Shown piece after piece: positions 4,812 to 11,007 of a stretch of DNA of 11,015 bases. Position 1 is the first letter of the stretch; each line of letters starts with the position of its first letter. Under the pieces are notes generated by a model that had not been told where the DNA came from, searched no databases, and saw nothing but the letters and a program-made list of their open reading frames with translations. A program made the translations under genes and the position numbers. The stretch comes from Conexibacteraceae bacterium (GTDB taxonomy: Bacteria > Actinomycetota > Thermoleophilia > Solirubrobacterales > Solirubrobacteraceae), in NCBI GenBank assembly GCA_009785395.1, contig WQWK01000047.1:1-11015 (forward strand), written 5' to 3'.

Positions 4812-6620
4812 GTGTTGGACGCGGCCGCGCAGCGAGACCGTGACCTGGGTCTGTTGCAGGCTTACGAGCCAACTCTCCGTTACACGAACGGAGAGTTGTT
4901 CTTCCCGACCGCGGTCGGGCCGTACGTGGAGCAGTGCAGTCTGTGGGCCGCGGGGGACGAGGGCGAGCCGGCCCTGATCGTGCCCGCCGGCCAGCTCAGC
5001 CTGGAGCGTCTCTGTCAGGAATCGGCCGGCCGGCGCGGGGAGCGCATGTTCCTGCGCTTCGTCGAGGAACCGCTCGGCCATGCCGATTACGTGCGCTGGC
5101 TGATCGCTCGTGAGCGGCTCAGCCACGCCGGCCGATTCACGACGGCCGGCCTGTTCGGCCGCCTGATCGACGCGGGCATGCGCGGGTCCTTGCTGATCCG
5201 CGGCAAGGTACCTGCCGGGGTTGAGGCAGCCGCCGAGACCACGTACCGCGAACGCCTCGAGTCCGACCGGTTTACGTATTACGGACGGGTGGTGCGCGAC
5301 GGCGGTTACATCTGTCTGCAGTACTGGTTCTTCTACGCGATGAACGATTGGCGCTCGACGTTCGGCGGGATCAACGACCATGAGGCGGACTGGGAGATGA
5401 TCACCGTCTACGTCGCCGAGCGCGGCGACGGTGCGCTCCAGCCTGCATGGGTGGCGTTCTCCTCGCACGACTATCGCGGCGACGACCTGCGGCGCCGCTG
5501 GGACGACACCGAGCTGTGCCGTGAGGGCGATCACGTGGTCGCATTTGCCGGCGCCGGATCGCACTCCGGGGCGTTCATCGCGGGCGACTACGTCGTCGTG
5601 GTCGCGCCCTCCCGGGCGGAACCGCTGCTCAGGTACCTGCGCAGGCTGCAGCGGCTGCTGGCGCCGTGGCGCCACTACACAGGCCGGCCCCTGGGCGTGG
5701 GACTGCCGTTCGTCGACTACGCGAGGGGTGACGGCGTCACCATCGGCTCCGGCCATGATGCGCAGTGGAGCCCGGTGGTGATCGACGACGACACGTCGTG
5801 GGTTCAGGGATACCGTGGGCTGTGGGGGCTTGACACGCACGATCGGTTCGGTGGCGAACGCGCACCCGCCGGACCCCGGTACGAGCGCAGCGGCCTGGTT
5901 CGGACGTCATGGCAGAACCCGCTCGGCTGGGCCGGTCTGCTGAAGGTTCCGCCGAACGACGACGACCTCAGCGAGCTGCTGGCCGATCGCATCGCCACCC
6001 TGGACCGCGAGATCGCGCAACTCGATGCGAGCATCGCGGTCGAGCGCGTGGAGCTGCGCGGGCTGCGTGCGCAGGCTCTCTCCCTGGGGCGATACGCGCC
6101 GGCCCGGGCGTTGACGAGGGAACGACGGGCCGAGGTGCTCGAACGTGAGGCGGCGCTCAACAAGAGCATCGGGGAGCGCACCCGGCTCATCGAGGAACGT
6201 CGCGCGCACGTCACCTCGTTGGACGAGGGGCTCTCGCCGGAGCCGCCGCAGGCGCACATCACGCGGACGCATCAGCCCTATCCCGAGCAGGAGTCCCGCC
6301 AGCGTTTCCTGAAGCTGTGGGCCGCGGTGAGCACGCCGCTCTTATTGACCGCGTTCATCGTCGCGCTCCTCGTGTCCCCGTTCGCGGCGATCGTCGATGT
6401 CGCGATCCTCGCGGCTTTGTTCATCGGCGTTGAAGCGATCGCCCGGGGACGATTTGTCTCGTTCCTGGCGAGCCTGCTGCTGCTGGTCGCGGCGGTTGCG
6501 GTGGCTGTGGGGTTGTTGCTGCTGTTCCTGAACTATTGGCGGATCGCGCTGGCGGTGCTGATCGGGGTGGCGGCGCTCGCGCTGCTGGTGGCGAATCTCA
6601 GGACCGTGCGCCGCGGCTGA
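4812..6620 (+). CDS. Vps62-like protein with coiled coil and four C-terminal membrane helices
   Basis: A 602-residue protein of unknown function. Residues about 12-375 resemble the Vps62-related family (PF06101, also found in bacteria). The features are YEPTLRYTNGELFFPT (18-33), YWFFYAMNDW (171-180) leading to NDHEADWEMITVYV (188-201), WVAFSSHD (213-220), HVVAFAGAGSHSGAF (241-255, like the VVYxAxGSHA of the family) and YRGLWGLDT (334-342). Conserved His, Asp and Glu residues (His190, Asp193, Glu195, His219, His251) could form a metal or active site, but none is proven. A charged helical region at about 385-472 (RIATLDREIAQLDASI, then ERRAEVLEREAALN) is a probable coiled coil. Four hydrophobic helices follow at about 503-522, 524-545, 548-574 and 576-596, so the large N-terminal part is anchored by its C-terminus. 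The GTG start has neither a -10 nor a Shine-Dalgarno sequence nearby. It lies 44 bp after the SHOCT gene and is probably in the same transcript. Confidence 0.75.
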   Translation: MLDAAAQRDRDLGLLQAYEPTLRYTNGELFFPTAVGPYVEQCSLWAAGDEGEPALIVPAGQLSLERLCQESAGRRGERMFLRFVEEPLGHADYVRWLIARERLSHAGRFTTAGLFGRLIDAGMRGSLLIRGKVPAGVEAAAETTYRERLESDRFTYYGRVVRDGGYICLQYWFFYAMNDWRSTFGGINDHEADWEMITVYVAERGDGALQPAWVAFSSHDYRGDDLRRRWDDTELCREGDHVVAFAGAGSHSGAFIAGDYVVVVAPSRAEPLLRYLRRLQRLLAPWRHYTGRPLGVGLPFVDYARGDGVTIGSGHDAQWSPVVIDDDTSWVQGYRGLWGLDTHDRFGGERAPAGPRYERSGLVRTSWQNPLGWAGLLKVPPNDDDLSELLADRIATLDREIAQLDASIAVERVELRGLRAQALSLGRYAPARALTRERRAEVLEREAALNKSIGERTRLIEERRAHVTSLDEGLSPEPPQAHITRTHQPYPEQESRQRFLKLWAAVSTPLLLTAFIVALLVSPFAAIVDVAILAALFIGVEAIARGRFVSFLASLLLLVAAVAVAVGLLLLFLNYWRIALAVLIGVAALALLVANLRTVRRG

Positions 6621-6627
6621 GCGCATC

Positions 6628-6661
6628 GCCGCCCGTCAATTGACGTACCTATTGCGGCGGC
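6628..6661. terminator. Candidate bidirectional hairpin with inner palindrome
   Basis: In and just beyond the 28-bp gap between the convergent Vps62-like and GAF genes, GCCGCC (6628-6633) can pair with GGCGGC (6656-6661). Between them lies a perfect 12-bp palindrome, CGTCAATTGACG (6634-6645), which can itself form a 4-bp stem with an AATT loop. The position suits a two-way terminator. The long inner loop and lack of a T tract make this uncertain, and the palindrome could instead be a protein-binding site. Confidence 0.35.
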
Positions 6662-7194
6662 TCAGCAGCCCCCGCCAACAGCCGCGCGTGGTCAACGGCG
6701 ATCGCCGCCCACGTCGCAAGCGTCGTCGCCGCGTACTCGTCGGCCTCGGTGAACTCGCCGATGCGCTTCTCGGTGAGGTAGAGGTTGCCCCACCCGCGCC
6801 CGCGGATCAGGATCGGGACGCCGAGGAAGGAGTGCATCGCCGGGTGGTTCGGCGGAAACCCGGATGATCTCGGGTCCTTGGAGACATCGCCCAGCCGCAG
6901 CGGTCGCGGATCCGTGATCAGCACGCCGAGGATGCCGCGACCGCGAGGTGGCGCGCCGATCGCGTGCTCCTGCTCCTGCGTGACGCCATGGGTGACGAAG
7001 CGCTCGAGCTCCGTCCGCTCCTTGTTCAGGATCCCAAGGGCCGCGTATTTCGCGCCGGTGACCGAGCAGGCTGTCTCCAGCAACCGGTTCAGCAGCGTTT
7101 CCAGGTCGAGCTCGGAGACCAGCGCCGGTCCCAGCGCGATCAGCTGCCGCAGCCGGTCGACCTCCAGGGTCTTGTCGATGCCACGCTTGAACAT
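6649..7194 (-). CDS. Stand-alone GAF-domain sensor protein (DevS/DosT-type GAF)
   Basis: A 181-residue soluble protein made almost wholly of one GAF domain. A short N-terminal helix (VDRLRQLIALGPALVSELDLETLL) leads into the domain core, which contains AKYAALGILN, RGRGILGVLI, DPRPLRLGDVSKDP, GFPPNHPAMHSFLGVPI, GNLYLTEK and FTEADE. The set DPRPLRL...GFPPxHP.M.(S/T)FLGVP(V/I)...GNLYLTEK is that of the GAF domains of DevS/DosT-type histidine kinases, whose first GAF binds haem. The His in the NHP motif (residue 117 of this 181-residue product) lies in the region where I would expect the haem histidine, but I could not align it. No kinase, cyclase or HTH part follows, so it must signal through a partner or act as a sink. 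The start ATG 7194 is chosen because TATCAT lies 7 nt upstream; ATG 7203 would add three residues. It is divergent from the HEAT-glycosyltransferase pair. Confidence 0.85.
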   Translation of the reverse strand: MFKRGIDKTLEVDRLRQLIALGPALVSELDLETLLNRLLETACSVTGAKYAALGILNKERTELERFVTHGVTQEQEHAIGAPPRGRGILGVLITDPRPLRLGDVSKDPRSSGFPPNHPAMHSFLGVPILIRGRGWGNLYLTEKRIGEFTEADEYAATTLATWAAIAVDHARLLAGAAEPPQ

Positions 7195-7201
7195 CAGGGC
7201 C

Positions 7202-7207
7202 ATGATA
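7202..7207 (-). promoter_or_regulatory. Candidate -10 element (TATCAT) of the GAF gene
   Basis: On the minus strand TATCAT (5 of 6 matches) ends 7 nt before ATG 7194, predicting a leaderless transcript. It overlaps the alternative ATG at 7203, which would then lie outside the mRNA, and overlaps by 2 bp the -10 of the opposing HEAT gene. Confidence 0.5.
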
Positions 7208-7211
7208 TGAA
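7206..7211 (+). promoter_or_regulatory. Candidate -10 element (TATGAA) of the HEAT-glycosyltransferase pair
   Basis: TATGAA ends 6 nt before GTG 7218, the spacing seen at other gene starts in this window. It matches TATAAT at 4 of 6 positions and lacks the final T. There is no Shine-Dalgarno sequence. Its upstream region lies inside the GAF coding sequence. Confidence 0.4.
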
Positions 7212-7217
7212 CGGCGG

Positions 7218-8321
7218 GTGCTGCTCGTAATCCTCAGCCCGCTGGGAGTTGCGTTCTGGGTGATCGGCATCGCGACCTTCGCGATCATCGCCCTGATGTT
7301 CCTCGGCGCGTCACGCCGGCTCGAGACCGTTCGCGCCGATCGGCGGCGCGCGCGGGTCCAGAAGGAGCTGGGGCCGCTGTTCTCGCGATTTCTGGAGACC
7401 GACGATTCGGTCGGCCTGGCCGACGCGCTCCGCCCGGAGATCCTGCGCATGAACGCGGCCTACCGCCCGGTCGCCGCCACGTTCGCGATCGAGCTCATGC
7501 ACGCGGCGTCATCGCCCGAGCAGAAGGCGGCACTCAGACACGCGCTGGAGGAGGCGGGAATCGTGGAGCTCGGGCACCGAGGCACGCACCGGCGCTCACC
7601 CTGGCGCCGGGCGCTGGCGTGTGAGGCGCTGGGCACGATCGGCTCCGACAGCTCGGTGCCGGTCCTGGTCGCGCGCTTCGAGGACCGGCGGCCGGAGGTG
7701 AGGATGGCGGCCGTCCGTGCGCTCGGTGACATCGGCTCCGAGGAAGCCGTGCCCGCGCTCGGGGACGCGTACCTCGAGGGCCGCGTCGCACCCACCGACA
7801 TCATCAACGACTCGCTGCGCAAGATCGGCGGTGAGGCGGGAACGATCTTTGAGCGCGGGCTGGCCGTGAAGAACCCGAACATCCGTGGCTCGTCGTGCTT
7901 CGGCCTCGCGGCGCTCGCCCACCAGCGCACCGGCTGCGTGTGGCGGCTCGCCGAGGTGCTCGCGCTCGACTCCGACCTTCGCGTACGCACGGCGGCCGCG
8001 GCCGCCCTCGGGATCGCCGGCGGCGACGAGGTGCCGGACCCGCTGCTCGCCGCGGCCAACGATCCCGTGGTCGCGGTCCGGCGTGCCGCGGTCCGGGCCC
8101 TCGGGTCCTTCGACGACCCGCGCAGCGGGCCGACGCTCGACGCCTGCACCGACAACGAGGACCGCGAAACCGCGATCCGCGCCGCCGAGTCGCTTTTCAC
8201 CCTTGCGCGGCGGCCGCGTGCCGCCGCGCGGGCCGACGCGCTGCTCCAGGCCTCCCCCGCCTGGGCGGTCGAGTACGCGCGCACGGTTGAGCAGGTGACG
8301 GGCCAGGTGACGAGCGCGTGA
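7218..8321 (+). CDS. Membrane-anchored HEAT-repeat protein
   Basis: A 367-residue protein with one N-terminal membrane helix (about residues 4-30, LLVILSPLGVAFWVIGIATF and on) followed by a basic stop-transfer stretch (RRLETVRADRRRARVQK). The rest should lie in the cytoplasm. From about residue 60 it is alpha-helical, with clear HEAT or PBS-lyase-type repeats: RRALACEALGTIGSDSSVPV (130-149), VRMAAVRALGDIGSEEAVPA (161-180), VRTAAAAALGIAGGDEVPDP (256-275), VRRAAVRALGSFDDPRSGPT (287-306) and a degenerate one at about 317-340. Such repeats form a curved protein-binding solenoid, and no catalytic motif is visible. The stop overlaps the glycosyltransferase start by 4 bp (GTGA), so translation is coupled. 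The likely role, by inference, is to scaffold or regulate the membrane glycosyltransferase encoded next. Confidence 0.88.
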   Translation: MLLVILSPLGVAFWVIGIATFAIIALMFLGASRRLETVRADRRRARVQKELGPLFSRFLETDDSVGLADALRPEILRMNAAYRPVAATFAIELMHAASSPEQKAALRHALEEAGIVELGHRGTHRRSPWRRALACEALGTIGSDSSVPVLVARFEDRRPEVRMAAVRALGDIGSEEAVPALGDAYLEGRVAPTDIINDSLRKIGGEAGTIFERGLAVKNPNIRGSSCFGLAALAHQRTGCVWRLAEVLALDSDLRVRTAAAAALGIAGGDEVPDPLLAAANDPVVAVRRAAVRALGSFDDPRSGPTLDACTDNEDRETAIRAAESLFTLARRPRAAARADALLQASPAWAVEYARTVEQVTGQVTSA

Positions 8322-9745
8322 TCACCGTCCTTCAGACCATCTCGTTCGGCATCTTCGGCTTCTTCGTGCTCTACGCCATTTCGACCGGCACGCTGCTCGT
8401 GATGTCGCTGCGCAAGATCACGTGGTATTCGCGTGGCCAGGGGCCCAACCGCCCACCCAGCGCTGAGACCTCGCGCCATCCGAGCGTCAGCCTGGTCACC
8501 CCGGCCTACAACGAGGAGGCGTTGATCGTTCAGGCCGCAGAGGCGTTTCTGGGCAGCGACTACCCCGACCTGGAGGTTGTCGTCGTCGATGACGGCTCGA
8601 AGGATGAGACGTTCGCGAGGCTCGAGGACGCCTTCGACCTCACGCCGCTGCCGCTGCGGGGCAGGACCGAGCTGGAGACCGCCGCCATCCGCGGCGTGAG
8701 CATCTCGCGGGCCGATCCGCGCCTGCGCGTCGTGCAGAAGGACAACGGCGGCCGCTCGGACGCGATCAACGCCGGCATCTCGGTCGCGCGCGGCGAGCTC
8801 GTCGTGATCGTGGACGCCGACAGCATCCTCGAGCCCCAGGCGATCACGCAGGCCGTCATTCCGTTCGAGATCGACCCGGATCACTGCATGGCCGTCGGCG
8901 GCGGAATCCGTGTGGCCAACGGATCCGAGATCGTCGACGGACGCCTGGTGGCCACCGGGATCGCGCGCGAAGGCGTCAGCGCGACCCAGGTGCTCGAGTA
9001 TCTTCGCGGCTTCTTCGCGACGCGCATCGCCTGGTCGGAGATGAACGGGCTGCTGCTGGTCAGTGGCGCGTTCGGCGTGTTCCAGCGCGACATGCTGGTC
9101 GCGCTGGGAGGCTTCTCCAAGGCCACGCTCGGTGAGGACATGGAGATGACGATGCGCATCCATCACCTGATCAGGCCGCAGATCGATGGTGCCCGTGTGG
9201 AGTTCGTCTCGGATGCGGTGTGCTGGACCGAGGCCCCGAACACGCTCGCCGGGCTGCGCACCCAGCGCATCCGCTGGCACACCGGGCTGATCGACAACCT
9301 CAAGATGCACCGGGGCCTGCTCGGCCGGCCGCGATACGGCGCCGCCGGGCTCTACGCGATGCCGTACCTGATTCTGTTCGAGGCGTTCGAGCCGATCGTC
9401 GAGGTCCTCGGCTTCCTGATCGTGGCCGCCCTGTTCATCCTGCACGTCGACAACTGGACCTACCTGGTGGCGTTCTTCCTGATCGCCACGCTCCTCGGCG
9501 AGCTGATGAGCGCCACGGCCCTGCTGGTCGAGGAGGTCGGGTTCCACCGTTACCGGGCCCTGGACCTGCTGCGCCTGACCTGCTGGGGCCTGATCGAGTC
9601 GGTGTGGTTCCGTCCGCCGATGGCCTGGTGGCGCCTGAAGGCGACCTTCTTCGCGATGATCGGGCGGCGTCCCGGCTGGGGGACGATCCCCCGTGGCGCG
9701 ACCCTCGAGCAACCGACCCAGCCGGTCGCGCCGTTGACGCGCTGA
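8318..9745 (+). CDS. Membrane family-2 glycosyltransferase (BcsA/NodC-like processive type)
   Basis: A 475-residue inner-membrane enzyme expected to transfer sugars from nucleotide-sugar donors to a growing polysaccharide or a lipid acceptor. An N-terminal helix (about 4-30) precedes the GT-A domain. Its motifs are SLVTPAYNEE (58-67), VVVVDDGSKDET (87-98), KDNGGRSDAINAGI (141-154), DADS (166-169, metal and donor binding), GED (272-274, catalytic base region) and QRIRW (316-320). The D, DxD, ED, QxxRW set is that of processive enzymes such as cellulose, chitin and hyaluronan synthases. Two to three hydrophobic helices follow at about 345-374, 378-403 and perhaps 415-430. There is no PilZ domain, so c-di-GMP control is not evident. 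The GTG start overlaps the HEAT gene's stop. No polysaccharide export or precursor genes are in view, so the product is unknown. Confidence 0.92.
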   Translation: MITVLQTISFGIFGFFVLYAISTGTLLVMSLRKITWYSRGQGPNRPPSAETSRHPSVSLVTPAYNEEALIVQAAEAFLGSDYPDLEVVVVDDGSKDETFARLEDAFDLTPLPLRGRTELETAAIRGVSISRADPRLRVVQKDNGGRSDAINAGISVARGELVVIVDADSILEPQAITQAVIPFEIDPDHCMAVGGGIRVANGSEIVDGRLVATGIAREGVSATQVLEYLRGFFATRIAWSEMNGLLLVSGAFGVFQRDMLVALGGFSKATLGEDMEMTMRIHHLIRPQIDGARVEFVSDAVCWTEAPNTLAGLRTQRIRWHTGLIDNLKMHRGLLGRPRYGAAGLYAMPYLILFEAFEPIVEVLGFLIVAALFILHVDNWTYLVAFFLIATLLGELMSATALLVEEVGFHRYRALDLLRLTCWGLIESVWFRPPMAWWRLKATFFAMIGRRPGWGTIPRGATLEQPTQPVAPLTR

Positions 9746-9762
9746 AGCTCGCAGGGGTCACC

Positions 9763-9781
9763 GAGCCCAACCGGTGGGCTC
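9763..9781. terminator. Bidirectional hairpin between convergent genes
   Basis: GAGCCCA (9763-9769) pairs perfectly with TGGGCTC (9775-9781) over an ACCGG loop. It lies 17 nt after the glycosyltransferase stop and overlaps the last two bases of the opposing oxidoreductase stop codon. The 7-bp perfect stem and the position support a two-way terminator. There is no T tract, as is usual in high-GC actinobacteria. Confidence 0.6.
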
Positions 9782-10994
9782 ACGGCGCGGCGGCGCGGTC
9801 CCGAGCCTCGAGATACGGCGCCAGGTACTTGGCCGTGATCTTGGCGGTGGAGGTCATCGGCGTCTGGCTGACCTGCGAGCCGCTGTCGTACTGACCGCTC
9901 ACGCGCATGCGCGCGCTGAGATACAGCGGCTGATCGCCGCCGAACAGAGCCGCCTGGATCTCGGGGCGGAAGGGCTCCGGCTCGACCGCTGCGCCGGCGA
10001 GCGCGGCGATCCCCTGCGCGGCGGTGTCGGCCTGCTGCGCCGCGATCCCCCCGTGCTTGATCGGGAACTCGGTGGCGTCGCCGGCCGCCCAAACCCGTCC
10101 CGGCACCGGCACCCGGCATTGCGAGTCGATTGGGATGAAGCCCGCGTAGATGCTGTCCGGCACGCCCGGAGTGGACGGGCCCGAGAGCAGTGGCAGCGCC
10201 ACCACGCGATCGGCGTGCAGCGTCCGGTGGCCCGGCTGAATCGAGATGACCCCGTGCTCGCCGACATCACCGCGATGGGACAGGATCACGCCGACGCCAC
10301 AGCTGTCGAGCAGTTCCGCCACCGCCCGGCTGGCGCGCGGGCCGAAGATCCCCAGCGGCTCGTCCTCCGGGGTGATGATCGTCACCGTCAGATCGACGCC
10401 CAGCTCCCGCGCCCGATGCGCCGTCATCAGCGCCAGCTCGTAGTTCGGCAGCGGCCAGGGCATCGGCGCCGGAGCGAGGAACGCGATCGAGCGCACCTCT
10501 CCGCGCTCGAGGTCCGCGAGCAGGCCGCGCAGCTGCTCGCCGAGCCGCCTGTCATCGATCGTCAGGCCGTGGCTGAAGGCAGGCCCCAGGCGGGCGCCGA
10601 TCGCGAGCAGCAGGAAGTCGTAGGCGAGCTCCGCCGCGCCATCGGTCTCGACCACGGCGTGCTCGGCGTCCAAGCGTTTGAACGTGTCCCGGATCAGCTC
10701 GGCGCCGATGTCCCGCGCGATCTCCGCCAGCGCGTATGTCTTCGCCTGGGTGTGGCCGAACGGCTCGCCCACGCGCAGCGGCCGGTAGACGAACTCCGGC
10801 CCGGGCGCCAGCAAGGTCGTCCGGAGCCGCTCTCCGGCCAGCTCGCGCAGCGCCAGCGCCGCCTCGAGCGCGGCGACGCCGCCACCGGCGATCAGCACCC
10901 GGTGCGGCGGATCTCCGAGCCGCTCAGGACCGAGCCGTTCAGGACCGAGCCGTTCAGGACCAAGCCCTTCAGGACCGAGCCGCTCAGGGTTCAC
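9780..10994 (-). CDS. FAD/NAD(P)-binding oxidoreductase with repeated N-terminal extension
   Basis: A 404-residue flavoprotein of the two-dinucleotide-fold family that includes type II NADH dehydrogenases and sulfide:quinone reductases. After a low-complexity leader (2-27) the FAD-binding fold begins at HRVLIAGGGVAALEAALAL (31-49). The DFLLLAIGAR motif follows at 126-135, then the second nucleotide fold near residues 168-210 (SIAFLAPAP, ELGVDLTVTIITPEDEP). The second FAD motif VWAAGDAT is at 301-308, followed by KHGGIAAQQADTAAQGIA (313-330), typical of this family. Only two cysteines are present (232 and 293) and neither lies in an obvious disulfide motif, which argues against a classical sulfide:quinone reductase or a thiol reductase. 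Substrate unknown. The start is GTG 10994, 7 nt after TAGGCT; the next in-frame candidate, GTG 10898, would begin inside the FAD motif. The first 27 residues are made by a 15-bp tandem repeat. Confidence 0.85.
   Translation of the reverse strand: MNPERLGPEGLGPERLGPERLGPERLGDPPHRVLIAGGGVAALEAALALRELAGERLRTTLLAPGPEFVYRPLRVGEPFGHTQAKTYALAEIARDIGAELIRDTFKRLDAEHAVVETDGAAELAYDFLLLAIGARLGPAFSHGLTIDDRRLGEQLRGLLADLERGEVRSIAFLAPAPMPWPLPNYELALMTAHRARELGVDLTVTIITPEDEPLGIFGPRASRAVAELLDSCGVGVILSHRGDVGEHGVISIQPGHRTLHADRVVALPLLSGPSTPGVPDSIYAGFIPIDSQCRVPVPGRVWAAGDATEFPIKHGGIAAQQADTAAQGIAALAGAAVEPEPFRPEIQAALFGGDQPLYLSARMRVSGQYDSGSQVSQTPMTSTAKITAKYLAPYLEARDRAAAP
10915..10988 (-). repeat. 15-bp tandem repeat (about 4.9 copies) inside the oxidoreductase 5' end
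   Basis: Four full 15-bp units run from 10926 to 10985, plus 11 matching bases before and 3 after. The plus-strand unit is AGGACCGAGCCGTTC. Units 1 and 2 are identical, unit 3 differs at two positions and unit 4 at one. The length is a multiple of three, so copy-number changes would keep the frame. Read on the coding strand it gives the pentapeptide RLGPE repeated (MNPERLGPEG, LGPERLGPERLGPERLG). It looks like a recent expansion by slippage. Confidence 0.9.
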
Positions 10995-11001
10995 GCCGAC
11001 G

Positions 11002-11007
11002 AGCCTA
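11002..11007 (-). promoter_or_regulatory. Candidate -10 element (TAGGCT) of the oxidoreductase gene
   Basis: On the minus strand TAGGCT ends 7 nt before GTG 10994. It fits the TAGnnT form of -10 elements common in high-GC actinobacteria, and no Shine-Dalgarno sequence is present. The window ends 8 bp further on, so the -35 region cannot be judged. Confidence 0.4.

Noticed and set aside
4794..5840. A 348-codon open frame on the minus strand
   Set aside because: It is antisense to the Vps62-like gene and shows no domain signature.
7460..9712. A 750-codon open frame on the minus strand
   Set aside because: It is antisense to the HEAT and glycosyltransferase genes, both with strong domain evidence. 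The product is rich in R, D, H, Q and G with no recognisable motifs, as expected of a shadow frame in GC-rich DNA.
8318..9745. Cellulose synthase (BcsA) as a specific name
   Set aside because: The D, DxD, ED, QxxRW motifs are shared by many processive family-2 enzymes. There is no PilZ domain and no bcsB-like partner.
9780..10994. Sulfide:quinone oxidoreductase as a specific name for the flavoprotein
   Set aside because: The fold and the C-terminal motif are similar, but the conserved redox cysteine pattern is not visible, so only a general oxidoreductase call is made.
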